64,000 nucleotides of DNA from Pseudo-nitzschia pungens (GCA_037355855.1 CM074768.1:62001-126000), one strand, 5' to 3'; shown: positions 45,799 through 56,050, counted from the stretch's first letter. Notes: generated by a model from the sequence alone, not told the origin. A program made the numbers and translations.

Positions 45799-47568
45799 CG
45801 AGGAGAAGGAGAGCGAGAACGAGAACGAGAGGGATACCGAATTCCGGGGTTTTGGTCTTCGTTATTGCTAGTGGTTTGTGTCGTCAATTTTCTTGGGTTT
45901 TTCTCTTGTGGATGTATGGTGTGATATGTTTGTATGTGATTTGTGACACGAGAGTTATCGGGTGTCGAGTGCGTCTCTCGGGAGTGGTACAGGGTTGTCG
46001 GTGCGGAGTTCCTCCACATCTCTGCCGTGGATTCGATATCCGATAGATTTAGAAAACAAGAGCTTTCCCGGACTCTATCTCTTCACGTTCCGAGCACAAG
46101 AAAGAAATTTGGACTGGTTCGGGATTTCCGTCTCGGAACATTGTCCCCTTGCCACTGCTGTTGCATGATGCATATGTTAATGTTGATGTGGTTCTCGTTT
46201 TGGTTCTCTTGGAAATTACGGAACCTGTGAGTTCCTCCGATTTGTTGTGATGTGATGCGATGTAATGTAATGCGATGCGATGTGATGTGATGTGATGTAA
46301 TGCGATGTGATGTGATGTAATGTAATGCGATGTAATGCTATGTACGAAGTACACGTAATGTAATGTAATGCGATGCGATGCGATGCGATGCGTTGTGATG
46401 TGATGTGATGTGATTTGGCCTGATTCGGCCTGTTTGGTACGTAAGGTTAAGGTTAATCGTACGCACAAGTTCATCTATCCGCTCAAAAGTACCGGTAAGT
46501 TATGGTAACTTACCGTCGTATCCTTTTCTGGGTGTGCATAATCAATCAATTATTTTTCGGGCTATTATTTTACTACGTATTATTTTTTTGTGGAAAATGT
46601 CAAAAGAGTCGTTTGAGCCACGAGTCACACTTCTCAAGGATTCTGAAGACACTTACCCAAATATGGCAACGCGCTTCGAAAAGGGTTCTAAAAAGAGATC
46701 GAGATCGAACCGCACTTAGTCTGCCCTAACGATAGGTCGTCGTCTTACCAGGTCCCTTTTCTGGGTTTGCATTATGAATTGTTCAGGCCAGTCCATTATC
46801 CATTACTAGTAACCTTACTTCGTACTACTACTTCGTATTTTCTAAAAATGTCACAAGAGAACTCGATCTATTTTCGCTCGCTCTCTTAACTCAAAGCCAT
46901 GCAACAAAAAATGCAGGACTCCAACCAAGACCCGAGACGAGACAAGGACCAAGACACGGACCAGGACCATGCAGCGTCTTTCCCTGCTGCCCACCAAGCT
47001 GCTAGAGCTGTTGGTGGCATCTCCGGCAACAAGAAAGGTGCAGCCTTGATCATTAGAGACGAGGAATTCTTACCGTACAGATCTCTGAAGTGTTCTGTGA
47101 CCGCCATACCGCAAAACAGCTCTTTCGCGCCGGCCTTTCGACTTTTGACTCAGTACCGTACAAAGCCTTGCCCCCGAGAAAGCCTCCCGTTTCTCCCGTA
47201 ATGATTCTCCAAACAGGCACCCCATGTGTCCCAATCCAATGGAAGTCTTTATCAGCAAGTCCCCGATGCAGAAGCTCTTGGTATTTGACGAGTGGATACC
47301 AACGCCTGATTGGTATCAAACCTACTGCAAGTGGCCGGTGGCACAAAGGTGGCGCCTATGAACGGACCAAGCAACGGCTCGAGGCAACGAAACAAGAGAA
47401 GGAGTCGGGTCCCGATACCTCATCTCCCCCTTCCCCAAAGGTTCTCTCCAAGTTCACCAATTAGCATCAAGCACTTCGTCAGGACCTCCGTCAACGGTTC
47501 GATGAACACGAATTTCCCCCAGTCTGTGTGATTCGAGACCGCAGTCATCCTCGCAGACCGATCTCGCG
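45799..47568. other. Intergenic; left flank of the retrotransposon
   Basis: A GATGTGATGTAATGCG pentamer tract fills about 46240-46415. The 46880-47470 part has a few medium-length frames with mixed composition (a D/Q-rich start at 46899) that change frame repeatedly. They might be the remains of a gene, but none could be supported. Confidence 0.5.
46240..46415 (+). repeat. Degenerate pentamer array GATGT/GATGC/AATGT
   Basis: Over 30 five-base units, almost all ending in ATGT, ATGC or ATGTG variants, broken by a TACGAAGTACACG segment at 46338-46351. Confidence 0.85.
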
Positions 47569-47573
47569 CCATC
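47569..47573 (+). repeat. Target-site duplication, left (CCATC)
   Basis: The five bases CCATC immediately before the left LTR recur at 53328-53332 immediately after the right LTR. This proves the outer LTR boundaries independently of LTR sequence. Confidence 0.9.
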
Positions 47574-47801
47574 TGTTGAGGAAATTAGAGTTAAGGATAC
47601 GAAATGACCGTTGACAAGAATCAGCGAGGCATTGATGACCGAGAAAATCAAATTGGGCGATCACACAACCACACAAAAAAAATGATTTACCTACCGATTG
47701 GAAAATCACAACCAGAAATACTCACTTTTTAGTTTAATACAATTAGTACCGTTTATGCATGTTACAACCGATTGTAGACTTGTTCTGTTAAATTTACAAG
47801 A
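47574..47801 (+). repeat. 5' LTR
   Basis: 228 bp, starting TGTTGAGGAA and ending TTTACAAGA. The end TGTTG..CAAGA is one base away from the usual TGTTG..CAACA, and both LTRs carry it. Contains the primer-like segment at 47725-47739. Confidence 0.95.
47725..47739 (+). other. LTR segment complementary to the primer-binding site
   Basis: CTTTTTAGTTTAATA is the exact reverse complement of 47802-47816. It is preceded by CTCA as in the decayed element. If the RNA starts at or near here, its 5' end would fold onto the primer-binding site across a 62-nt loop. Confidence 0.85.
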
Positions 47802-47816
47802 TATTAAACTAAAAAG
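47802..47816 (+). other. Putative self-complementary primer-binding site
   Basis: TATTAAACTAAAAAG begins at the first base after the LTR. A primer bound here would have its 3' end against base 47802 and would copy the LTR from base 47801 on, as minus-strand synthesis requires. Confidence 0.8.
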
Positions 47817-47868
47817 GCGTTGAAGAGAAAGACAACCTAACCAAGTTAGAAGGAGACTAAAAGAGACC

Positions 47869-50800
47869 ATGAGTACCGATAACGGTAATGAAGAGGAGAA
47901 ACCTGTCGAACAAGAGACAGATGAGGAGACCCAAAAAGGGGATGATCAGAAACGACGAAGCACCCGAAGCAACAGAGGAAAGAATCGAAGCAATATTGGA
48001 AGCCAAAACAGTATGAAATCCAGCTTCAAAGGAGAAACGAGCGCTATTAAAGATGATGTATTCGTATTCCACCAAATCCACAACAAGAAATGGATGACTG
48101 CCAGGCAAAAGTTCATCAATTATGCGGGGAAGACCTATGGAGGAAACGAAGAAACCAGCTTGGAGCTGAGAAAACTAACAGTAGTAACAATAGAGCCACC
48201 GCCACAGCCAACAACGGAGGAATTAGCGGCGATGACTGATTTTGAGAAGGAAATGGCAAAGGATGAATTCAAACAGGACAGGAAGGCCTACAAGGATGTG
48301 GTACAGAAGACCCGAATCAACCTGACAAAGTTATTCAAGGTACTGTGGGGACAATGTGACCCCATTATGAAGAATAAGATCAAAGCCGACAAGGGATACA
48401 AAGAGGCGCATACCGAGAAATCAGTAATTAAACTACTTGGAATAATTGAATCCGTATGTGAACAAGGAGACGGTGCACGCAACCGACGTGTCCAACGGTT
48501 CTTGGCAAAGAAGAAGGTATATAACTTCCGGCAATTGGATGACATGGATCTTGGCGAGTATCTGGAGAAATTTGAGGTCCTTGTTAACGTGGCTGAGAAA
48601 CTTGGTGCAAAATTTTATGACGAAGAGGACGTAGCGGAGGCTGATTCACAACCCATGAGAATAAAACAGGAACCGATTGACACGGATACCAAGACAACGG
48701 CAACGCAATCCAAGGACGACAAGGCGAAAACCACAACTACAACGGTGGTTGCCCCGATCGAACAAGACAACACAGTTGACCTACAAGATGAGGCTAGGGA
48801 CAGGGCCCTAGCAATCATATTCTTCATGAACGCTAACGACACGAAGTACGCTGTTTACAAACAAGAATGCCATAACGCCATGACAAAGGGAAGAGATGAA
48901 TATCCAAGAAACGTAACCGAGGCGCATACGCAACTCGAAGACTTCAAATTCAATCCAAGGCTATATCAGATGCGAGGGTCGAGCAATAAAACAAGATATA
49001 CCCCTGGTCACCAATTCGTGACGAATGGCGTCGGCACGAACACAAATGGGGACTACATCTGTTACAACTGTGATCGAAAGAACGAGTGTATGGCATACAA
49101 CTGTCCACACATGACCAAGGAGAATGGAGATCCCACTCAAAATGAGAGAAAGAGGATCCAACGAGAGAGGAGGGAACAGATTAGTGGTGACCAATGTCTG
49201 ATTGACGCCATCACGGAAGCCGAGATAAACGACGACCATGAGAGCACCATCTCCGACGCCGAAAGCTGGGCTGACGAACTAGATGGCGACAACTACGGTA
49301 TCACACTGTTCACAGAGAAACTTGATACAAACAGAGCAAAACAGGTCCTGATTGAGGATGTACGGGGAAACAATAACCATACATTCAATCAGTGTAAGAG
49401 ACGAATTAACCCACGATGGGTGTTATTGGATAATTGCTCAAGCGTCAATGTGTTCTATAACAAACGATTCCTGGAGAACATTCGAAAAGCAGACAATGTA
49501 CTACATTTATACACAAACGCGGGCAAGGCAATCATAACAATGGTTGGAGACCTTCCTGGATTCGGAGAGGTGTACTACTATCCAAGAGGGATCGCGAACA
49601 TCCTATCATTCCATGCAGTTACCAACCTTCCTGGGTACACGGTGAAATATAATAATGGGATTGAAGATGCCTTTCGCGTAACGAACCCAAATGGAACAAC
49701 CAGGCGGTTCATACCATCAAACAAAGGGCTGTACTATTGGGACAGCAGCGAAGAGATCAAGCGAGGAACCGTGCTCCTCGGGGAGACAACAGAAAACAAA
49801 GCAGTCGAAACCGTACGAGCTAACAAAGAAAAATTCTCGAAAAGAGATAATAACAACGCTGCGAAGGCACGCCAACTACAGAATGTTACCAATTGGAGTG
49901 ACAGGGATATGATGAGGGTCGCAAGATATGGACCACTGATGAACAGCCCATTCACACCAAGGGACATCACCATCATGAAGGCGATATTAGGACCGAGTAA
50001 GAGTGGGATACAAGGCAAAACAGTAAGGAAGAATAGAAACGTGGTGGGAGATCAACTCGTACCAGTACCAAGACAAATAATGGATTATTACCAGCATGTT
50101 ACCCTGTCGATAGACGTGATGCACGTCAAGGAACTACCATTCCTAATCACGATCACGAAACACATCCACTATGGGACTGCCACGATCCTGAAGGACATGA
50201 CCGGTGGAAGCCTCTACAGTGTAATCACGGAGCTTGATAAGTACTATCAGAAACGGGGATTCAAGATCAACATGATATTTGCCGATAAACAGTTCCAGAG
50301 CCTACGAAATCAATTAGGGGAATCCCAGATCACTCTGAACCTAGCAGCACAAGAGGAACATGTACCAGAGATTGAACGGTTCATACGGACCGTTAAGGAA
50401 AGAGCAAGGTGCGCGCTCAACCACACGCCTTTCAAGAACATACCAAAAACAATGGTGGTGGGGATGATATCTAGTGTACTGCTATACTTAAATGGCCTAC
50501 CGTGGGTAGGAGGTGTATCAAAGATCTTGTCACCACTAACCATTATCACTGGCCGAAAATTGGATTACAAGCTACATTGCCAGGTACCATTCGGAGCCTA
50601 TGCACAAGTCCGCAGAACAACTGACAATACTCTTAGACCCCGGACCATTGGAGCAATTGCGTTGGCACCGATGGACAACATGCAGGGAGGGATGAGGTTT
50701 ATGAACCTACAAACCGGAAGAGAGCTGGAACGAGACAGACCAGATTATACAATCCTACCAATGCCAGATGAGATTGTGGATCGAGTTCACGAGCTTGCCG

Positions 50801-53133
50801 GAGGACAGCAGAGGGGAGTGACATTCACTAACAGAGCGGGAGAACAGATACCTGATATGGATGTCGAATATGACTCGGAGGAAGATTCCTATTGTGATCA
50901 TAACATCGAGTCGGACTCGGAGACAGAAGATGACGATTCCACTACAAACGACATAACCGACACCGAAAGTACAGGAGTGGACGTCGATGAGACCGAAGGT
51001 ACGGATGAAGATGATATCAACGATATCGACAATGTCGAAAACACAGGAGTGGACGAGGAGGAAATCATAAGAAACCTAGAAAATGATGCGGAAGTGATTG
51101 AATTCACACATCCTGACAGTGAAGGGAGCATCAGCAGCAATACCGATGAGGAAGAAGACATGTCAAATAGTGACGAGGACTCACTGGAGGAACGGCCAAC
51201 ACGTCGCAACCGTGGACAGCCATATACATGGCGAGGCTTCGAGGACGCCTACACAAATCTGACGATGACGGATGAGACTATCGAAACCATTCAGTCAGGA
51301 GACGAACAATATAATTATCATCGGGCCATGATGTTCTTAGGGCAGGCAGACCAAAGGACCCGTGAGACAGTAACGCATTACATCATGAACCAATACGGAC
51401 TAAAGGAAGGGCTGAAGCGCTTCGGAGAAGAGGGACAGTCTGCAGCCATGAAAGAGATGAAACAGATGCTGTCACGAGAGGTGTTCGAGGAGATTGAATA
51501 CAAATCATTGTCGAGTGAAGATAAAAGACGAGCATTACCCATCTTATTGTTCTTAACAAGAAAAAGAGACGGGACCGTGAAGGGAAGAGCGTGTGCTGAC
51601 GGAAGGAAACAACGCATTTGGATGAGCAAAGAAGATACAAAATCACCAACTGTTGCGACTGAGGCGCTATTCTACCTTATAATGACATTTGCCCATGAGA
51701 ACAGGGACGTCGCCACACTGGATCTACCTGGACACTTTTTACAAACACCAATGGAAGGCAGACTGGTGTTGCGAGTGGATGGGGACCTGGCTCTAACACT
51801 CGTGCGCCTTGACAAAGGGCGCTGGGAGAAACACTTAAAGAAGGTCAGGGGCAAATGGGTCATATTTGTGAAGTGCAGCAAGGCAATATATGGAACACTA
51901 AACGCCGCACTATTATCATATAAGAAACTAGCTGGACACCTGGAGGACTGGGGATATATCATGAACCCATACGACCACTGTGTATGGAATAAAAACATAA
52001 ATGGTCAGCAAATGACCGTGGCGTTCCACGTGGATGATATGATCATTAGCCATGCGAACCAGCTGGAGGTGGACGGGCTTATAGCCCAATTGAGGGCAAT
52101 ATATGGAAAAACAGATCCGATGACTGAGACACGAGGAAAGACACATGAATACTTAGGGATGACAATCGATTTTGGAACACCAGGTGAAGTAAGAATTACA
52201 ATGTATGACTATATACAGAAGATGTTGAATACGCTACCAAAAGAAATGATGGGGGCGAAGACCACGGCAGCACCAGAGAACCTATTTCGAACAGAGGATG
52301 GTGAGCCGGAAGACAAATTGAATGAAGCAGATAAAGACTATTTTCACACAACAACGGCACAGGCATTATATCTGGGGAAGAGAGGAAGACCTGATCTCCA
52401 GACTGCTGTCGCGTTCTTGTGTACCAGGGTCCGGGATCCGGACAAACATGATTATCGGAAACTAGCACATCTGATGAAATACCTACAGGCAACGAAACAC
52501 CTACCATTGATATTGAGATATGATGGCGGAGAGGTATCACTATATATAGATGGAGCACATGCCGTACATTCGGACATGAAAGGACACGCCGGTGTAATGG
52601 TGACTGGCGGGAAAGGGACAATATACGCCTCATCAACCAAAACCAAGCTGAACACAACCAGTTCTACAGAGACAGAATTAGTTGCCGTAGGAGAGAAACT
52701 ACCGAAGCATCTGTGGTTCAGGTACTTCAGAGTGGCACAAGGAGGGAACAGCACAGAGGATGTTCTTTATCAGGATAACAAGGCAGCAATGTTGTTGGAG
52801 AACAATGGAAGGATGTCATGTGGAAAAGGATCAAAACACATACACATTCGATATTTCTTTATCACTGACCGGATTAAAAAGAAAGAAGTATGCGTAAGAT
52901 ATTGCCCAACAAAGGATATGATAGCTGATTATTACACAAAACCAGTACAAGGCGGACTCTTCAAGAAGTTCAGAGACCTCATATTGGGGATTAAAGAGGA
53001 TCAGATCGAAACATACAAGCAACAATATGACGAAATAATTAAGAAATATGGACTGGCACCGACTACAGAGGCCGATAGCGGAGCAAGTCCACAGGAGTGT
53101 GTTGAGGAAATTAGAGTTAAGGATACGAAATGA
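47869..53133 (+). CDS. Copia Gag-Pol polyprotein
   Basis: 1754 aa in one frame, no frameshift. Gag (about 1-460) ends with a Cys cluster CYNCDRKNEC then C412 (C398, C401, C407, C412), spaced CX2CX5CX4C rather than CX2CX4HX4C. The protease has LLDNCSSVNVF with Asp521, where Copia proteases normally read D-S/T-G. Integrase acidic residues are D749 (SIDVMHV), D806 (IFADKQF) and E836 (PEIERFIRTVKER). Reverse transcriptase has LDLPGHFLQTPME and the FHVDDMIIS active site (D1389, D1390). RNase H has SLYIDGAHA, SSTETEL and YQDNKAA, then KHIHIRYFFITDRI and the ADYYTKP end typical of Copia. The last ten codons lie inside the 3' LTR. The protein would reverse transcribe and integrate the element. No disabling change is seen, though the protease triad is unorthodox. 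Confidence 0.97.
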   Translation: MSTDNGNEEEKPVEQETDEETQKGDDQKRRSTRSNRGKNRSNIGSQNSMKSSFKGETSAIKDDVFVFHQIHNKKWMTARQKFINYAGKTYGGNEETSLELRKLTVVTIEPPPQPTTEELAAMTDFEKEMAKDEFKQDRKAYKDVVQKTRINLTKLFKVLWGQCDPIMKNKIKADKGYKEAHTEKSVIKLLGIIESVCEQGDGARNRRVQRFLAKKKVYNFRQLDDMDLGEYLEKFEVLVNVAEKLGAKFYDEEDVAEADSQPMRIKQEPIDTDTKTTATQSKDDKAKTTTTTVVAPIEQDNTVDLQDEARDRALAIIFFMNANDTKYAVYKQECHNAMTKGRDEYPRNVTEAHTQLEDFKFNPRLYQMRGSSNKTRYTPGHQFVTNGVGTNTNGDYICYNCDRKNECMAYNCPHMTKENGDPTQNERKRIQRERREQISGDQCLIDAITEAEINDDHESTISDAESWADELDGDNYGITLFTEKLDTNRAKQVLIEDVRGNNNHTFNQCKRRINPRWVLLDNCSSVNVFYNKRFLENIRKADNVLHLYTNAGKAIITMVGDLPGFGEVYYYPRGIANILSFHAVTNLPGYTVKYNNGIEDAFRVTNPNGTTRRFIPSNKGLYYWDSSEEIKRGTVLLGETTENKAVETVRANKEKFSKRDNNNAAKARQLQNVTNWSDRDMMRVARYGPLMNSPFTPRDITIMKAILGPSKSGIQGKTVRKNRNVVGDQLVPVPRQIMDYYQHVTLSIDVMHVKELPFLITITKHIHYGTATILKDMTGGSLYSVITELDKYYQKRGFKINMIFADKQFQSLRNQLGESQITLNLAAQEEHVPEIERFIRTVKERARCALNHTPFKNIPKTMVVGMISSVLLYLNGLPWVGGVSKILSPLTIITGRKLDYKLHCQVPFGAYAQVRRTTDNTLRPRTIGAIALAPMDNMQGGMRFMNLQTGRELERDRPDYTILPMPDEIVDRVHELAGGQQRGVTFTNRAGEQIPDMDVEYDSEEDSYCDHNIESDSETEDDDSTTNDITDTESTGVDVDETEGTDEDDINDIDNVENTGVDEEEIIRNLENDAEVIEFTHPDSEGSISSNTDEEEDMSNSDEDSLEERPTRRNRGQPYTWRGFEDAYTNLTMTDETIETIQSGDEQYNYHRAMMFLGQADQRTRETVTHYIMNQYGLKEGLKRFGEEGQSAAMKEMKQMLSREVFEEIEYKSLSSEDKRRALPILLFLTRKRDGTVKGRACADGRKQRIWMSKEDTKSPTVATEALFYLIMTFAHENRDVATLDLPGHFLQTPMEGRLVLRVDGDLALTLVRLDKGRWEKHLKKVRGKWVIFVKCSKAIYGTLNAALLSYKKLAGHLEDWGYIMNPYDHCVWNKNINGQQMTVAFHVDDMIISHANQLEVDGLIAQLRAIYGKTDPMTETRGKTHEYLGMTIDFGTPGEVRITMYDYIQKMLNTLPKEMMGAKTTAAPENLFRTEDGEPEDKLNEADKDYFHTTTAQALYLGKRGRPDLQTAVAFLCTRVRDPDKHDYRKLAHLMKYLQATKHLPLILRYDGGEVSLYIDGAHAVHSDMKGHAGVMVTGGKGTIYASSTKTKLNTTSSTETELVAVGEKLPKHLWFRYFRVAQGGNSTEDVLYQDNKAAMLLENNGRMSCGKGSKHIHIRYFFITDRIKKKEVCVRYCPTKDMIADYYTKPVQGGLFKKFRDLILGIKEDQIETYKQQYDEIIKKYGLAPTTEADSGASPQECVEEIRVKDTK

Positions 53134-53327
53134 CCGTTGACAAGAATCAGCGAGGCATTGATGACCGAGAAAATCAAATTGGGCGATCACACAACCACAC
53201 AAAAAAAATGATTTACCTACCGATTGGAAAATCACAACCAGAAATACTCACTTTTTAGTTTAATACAATTAGTACCGTTTATGCATGTTACAACCGATTG
53301 TAGACTTGTTCTGTTAAATTTACAAGA
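53100..53327 (+). repeat. 3' LTR
   Basis: Same sequence as 47574-47801 by eye. Its first 34 bp are also coding: the Gag-Pol stop codon is at 53131-53133. Confidence 0.95.
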
Positions 53328-53332
53328 CCATC
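53328..53332 (+). repeat. Target-site duplication, right (CCATC)
   Basis: Partner of 47569-47573. Confidence 0.9.
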
Positions 53333-54561
53333 AGAGGTCAGAATGGTTTCTCGAATTGGATTAGATGGAGCACAACATTCGATGTGCGGCTCTAAAAAAA
53401 AAAAGGCTCGCGGTTCGTATCAGAAGGACGAGCAAGGCGGATGGAGGTAGCTTTGTGCTGCTGTTCGCGGCGGACCGGGTTGGGAATGTATCGGTCGGTT
53501 GCACTCCGGGACGGACGAGATGGCAGGCGATACACGAGCCGTCCATCTCCGCATCTGCATCTACATCTACATCTACATCTACATCTACAACCAAGCCTTC
53601 ACCGAGACAAAACATCGATGCGATCCCAGAGAAGACCGCTGGGGCCGTGCGCGAAGAAGGGTGCTCCGGCGATTCCCGTACCGTACGCACTCTGCATTTT
53701 GCCGACCGGCACCGTCGCAACCGGTTGGAACAGCACGCTGCGTTGAGTTGACTACCTACGATCACTGCGACAAGCACTAAGTGTAGCTAGTACGAGAAGC
53801 TCTTTCTCCTTGATATCTTTCGGTCGATCACCATCACCGACGAAGACTCCGCAACGCCAAGTCTGTGGCACGCAATCAAAAAATTGCTTAAGTTAGAACA
53901 GTGGAGAAAATCTTCTACGATTCAAAAAATCCAATGCTTTCCAGATCATCCCCTTTCAAACGTTCTTTTCATTCCTTTGTCCCCATAAATAGGGAAGAGC
54001 GATCCCCATGTCAACCTTACCAGATTTTTCCGGCGTACCAGGGTAAAGGTAAAAACAGCAGTTATGACCCATAGGTACAAATACCAAGATCACATTAATT
54101 GAAGTAAAAGTCAACTGTTCTTTCTTAAATAACGGGCTGACTCGAACAAAACATACGCATTGGTATGCTTATAAATGTCTAAGCGAAGCTTGTCGAAAAG
54201 GGGAGGCTTATTTCTAGCGAATTTTATGTTTTCATTAGTTGAATGAAGAATTGCGACAACAAAAGCGTCAATCATGAACAAAGAGAACTTGTTTTTCTTT
54301 CTCAAACTTCCGGATCAACACCACGTAAACCTCACCAAAAAAATACCACCACTCAAATGCCAAACTGATTATTAGACCGAGACAAAACCACAATTTTGGA
54401 ACTCATCCCGTCTGCTCATGTTGAACCAACAATAAATCTCCACAACCCGCTGTTATCGTTCCTTTTGTGCTCCCCCATCAGCAACAGACGAATTTTCTCC
54501 TACATCTTGTACTCTTCTACTCTATTTGCAGTCCATCACGCCAGACTCGAGCCACCCAACC
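53333..54561. other. Intergenic; right flank of the retrotransposon
   Basis: A CATCTA repeat (CATCTGCATCTACATC type, 53548-53590) makes several short overlapping frames. A T/C-rich stretch ending TATTTGCAG (about 54502-54531) before the next gene looks like a 3' splice site, so that gene may have a leader intron. Confidence 0.45.
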
Positions 54562-54855
54562 ATGGATGCATCTACTTCCTGGAGCGAAACCGACCAAGAC
54601 AACAAAAATCTGCCGATCATTCTGGTGATCGCCATTCCCTCGGTAATCCTCATGGTGTGCCTGGTGGGATTGACCCTCGTCGATCGAGCACGAAGGCGAA
54701 CCCAGCAAGTCTGGCACCCACAGATGGTGGGGGCGGGAGACAACAAGTATCGCGAATCGTCATTCACATCAAACGAAAACGAAAACGACAACCACGACAA
54801 CAAGGAATCCGAGCACGGCCACACGCTGGCGGAAACCGAAATCGAAACCGTCTAG
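54562..54855 (+). CDS. Small single-pass membrane protein, unknown
   Basis: 97 aa from the ATG at 54562 (MDASTSWSETDQDNK). One transmembrane helix (NLPIILVIAIPSVILMVCLVG, about residues 18-38) is followed by a basic RARRR stop-transfer and a hydrophilic, Asn/Glu-rich tail. This fits a type I or III orientation with the tail in the cytosol. No signal peptide or family is recognised. A possible acceptor TATTTGCAG about 30 bp upstream could join a further 5' exon, which might add residues; if so, the frame continues upstream for at least 12 codons. The NENEND and ETEIET ends are short repeat-type segments. Confidence 0.55.
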   Translation: MDASTSWSETDQDNKNLPIILVIAIPSVILMVCLVGLTLVDRARRRTQQVWHPQMVGAGDNKYRESSFTSNENENDNHDNKESEHGHTLAETEIETV

Positions 54856-55793
54856 TCCGATGCGAGTGGGGGGGCCACAGGTGGTCTAAAACACCACCAC
54901 CAACAACAACAACACAAAACCTTCACCTGTTCGGTATGGTTCCTTTTCGAACTCTTAAAATGATTTACCCTCCGTCCGTCTTCCACCCGTCGGCTAACAG
55001 CGAGACATTACCGGTGCGGTCCCGTACCTCCTCCATCCTATCCAATTCTGTTCTTTTCAGTTCTGTTCTATTCGTCCGTTTTCTACCATCCATTCGTGGT
55101 GAATTGTTGCAAGAAAACAGACAATCGAGCAAAGAGCCAAGCAAACGAAGAAGCGGTACGGGAGCGATTTCAGAGTGATTGTTCGTCACAACGAACGGAG
55201 CGCGTGCTGTTTTTTTGGACCAACACAACGAGCTCACATGTTGCTCTGTCTTGGAATGCATAATATATCATCGATAATACCTATCCGGGCGTTTCAAGAC
55301 ACATCACACCACTTTCTCATAATCCATGCGTGTTTTACAGTGTGTATTCTATTCAATCAATGTCTATCGGTCTAGAGATATATCTATCTGCTACGTGTAC
55401 GTGTACTTCAAAATGTCACTTTCATTCGTTTTGGTGTTCTTTCTTACATGATTTAGTATGTTGGAGCTTCGGGTATTGACTACTACATCTTACGTTGTAA
55501 GATTTCAGAGTCAAACACGTTTCCATGTTCCCATCAGTGGTTCTTTTTCAATTTGGTATCGTCACGTATTACTTATTGTACTACTGATAGAACAACAGAG
55601 ATGGAGCCTTCGAAACCTTTTGTTCTGTCTTCCATCGTAAGAAGAAATTCAGGATACAAAAATTTACGGAAAAAAATTACTACGTAGTAACTTACGTAAT
55701 CTTAACTTACTTCGTACTGTACTGTGGTTCGAATCTTTTTCTTCCCCATGTGGAAGCACAAGAAGCAGTAGGTCTGTTGATGTAAGAACCTTA

Positions 55794-55881
55794 CTACAAA
55801 ATTCTTATCAGCTGTCCCCCGGTTCTACGTCCCCGACTACTAATTTCTACTGAAACCCGGGGACAGCTGATAAGGCTTAGT
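55794..55881. mobile_element. Small hairpin MITE, copy 1
   Basis: CTTATCAGCTGTCCCCCGG at the left and CCCGGGGACAGCTGATAAG at the right are inverted, with a short centre (TTCTACGTCCCCGACTAC..). It belongs with copies 2 and 3. Confidence 0.8.
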
Positions 55882-55962
55882 AAACGATAACCTTGCCATC
55901 CGGTGGAAATAATTATCGAGAGTTGATGAAAATTCGAGAATCATCCCCAAGTCGCAAACATT

Positions 55963-56050
55963 ACTACCGCGGTCCTATCAGCTGTCCCCCGGCTTCCGTA
56001 GAAATGAGTAAGATCTTAGTTTGGGATGTAGAACCGGAGAATTTTGTAGT
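55963..56050. mobile_element. Small hairpin MITE, copy 2, right arm eroded
   Basis: The left arm CTATCAGCTGTCCCCCGG and centre CTTCCGTAGAAATGAGTA match copy 3. The right arm has lost its CAGCTG part and reads GATGTAGAACCGGAGAATTTTGTAGTA. Confidence 0.75.

Larger units (their letters stand above)
47574..53327 (+). mobile_element. Complete Copia (Ty1/copia, CoDi-like) LTR retrotransposon
   Basis: 5754 bp: left LTR 47574-47801, leader with primer-binding region, one Gag-Pol frame 47869-53133, right LTR 53100-53327, CCATC target duplication. The order protease, integrase, reverse transcriptase, RNase H is that of Copia elements. The two LTRs look identical by eye over 228 bp and the long frame is unbroken, so insertion is very recent. 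No strong polypurine tract is seen before the right LTR; the preceding bases are AAGTCCACAGGAG. Confidence 0.97.

Noticed and set aside
44911..45924. 337-codon plus-strand frame
   Set aside because: FIFVIF and DRGQV repeats mirror the EDEDD and SIDLS units of the minus frame, and composition is not protein-like elsewhere.
46899..47464. Possible protein gene at the retrotransposon's left flank
   Set aside because: Two frames of 100-125 codons overlap without a shared domain or good start. Could be a decayed gene, but not supportable.
47725..47816. Reading the 15-bp inverted repeat as a terminator or random AT hairpin
   Set aside because: It starts exactly at the LTR border, has the polarity needed for priming, and is matched by a covarying pair in a second element.
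53361..53777. Frames on both strands right of the retrotransposon
   Set aside because: Driven by a CATCTA repeat and a poly-A tract; no recognisable protein.
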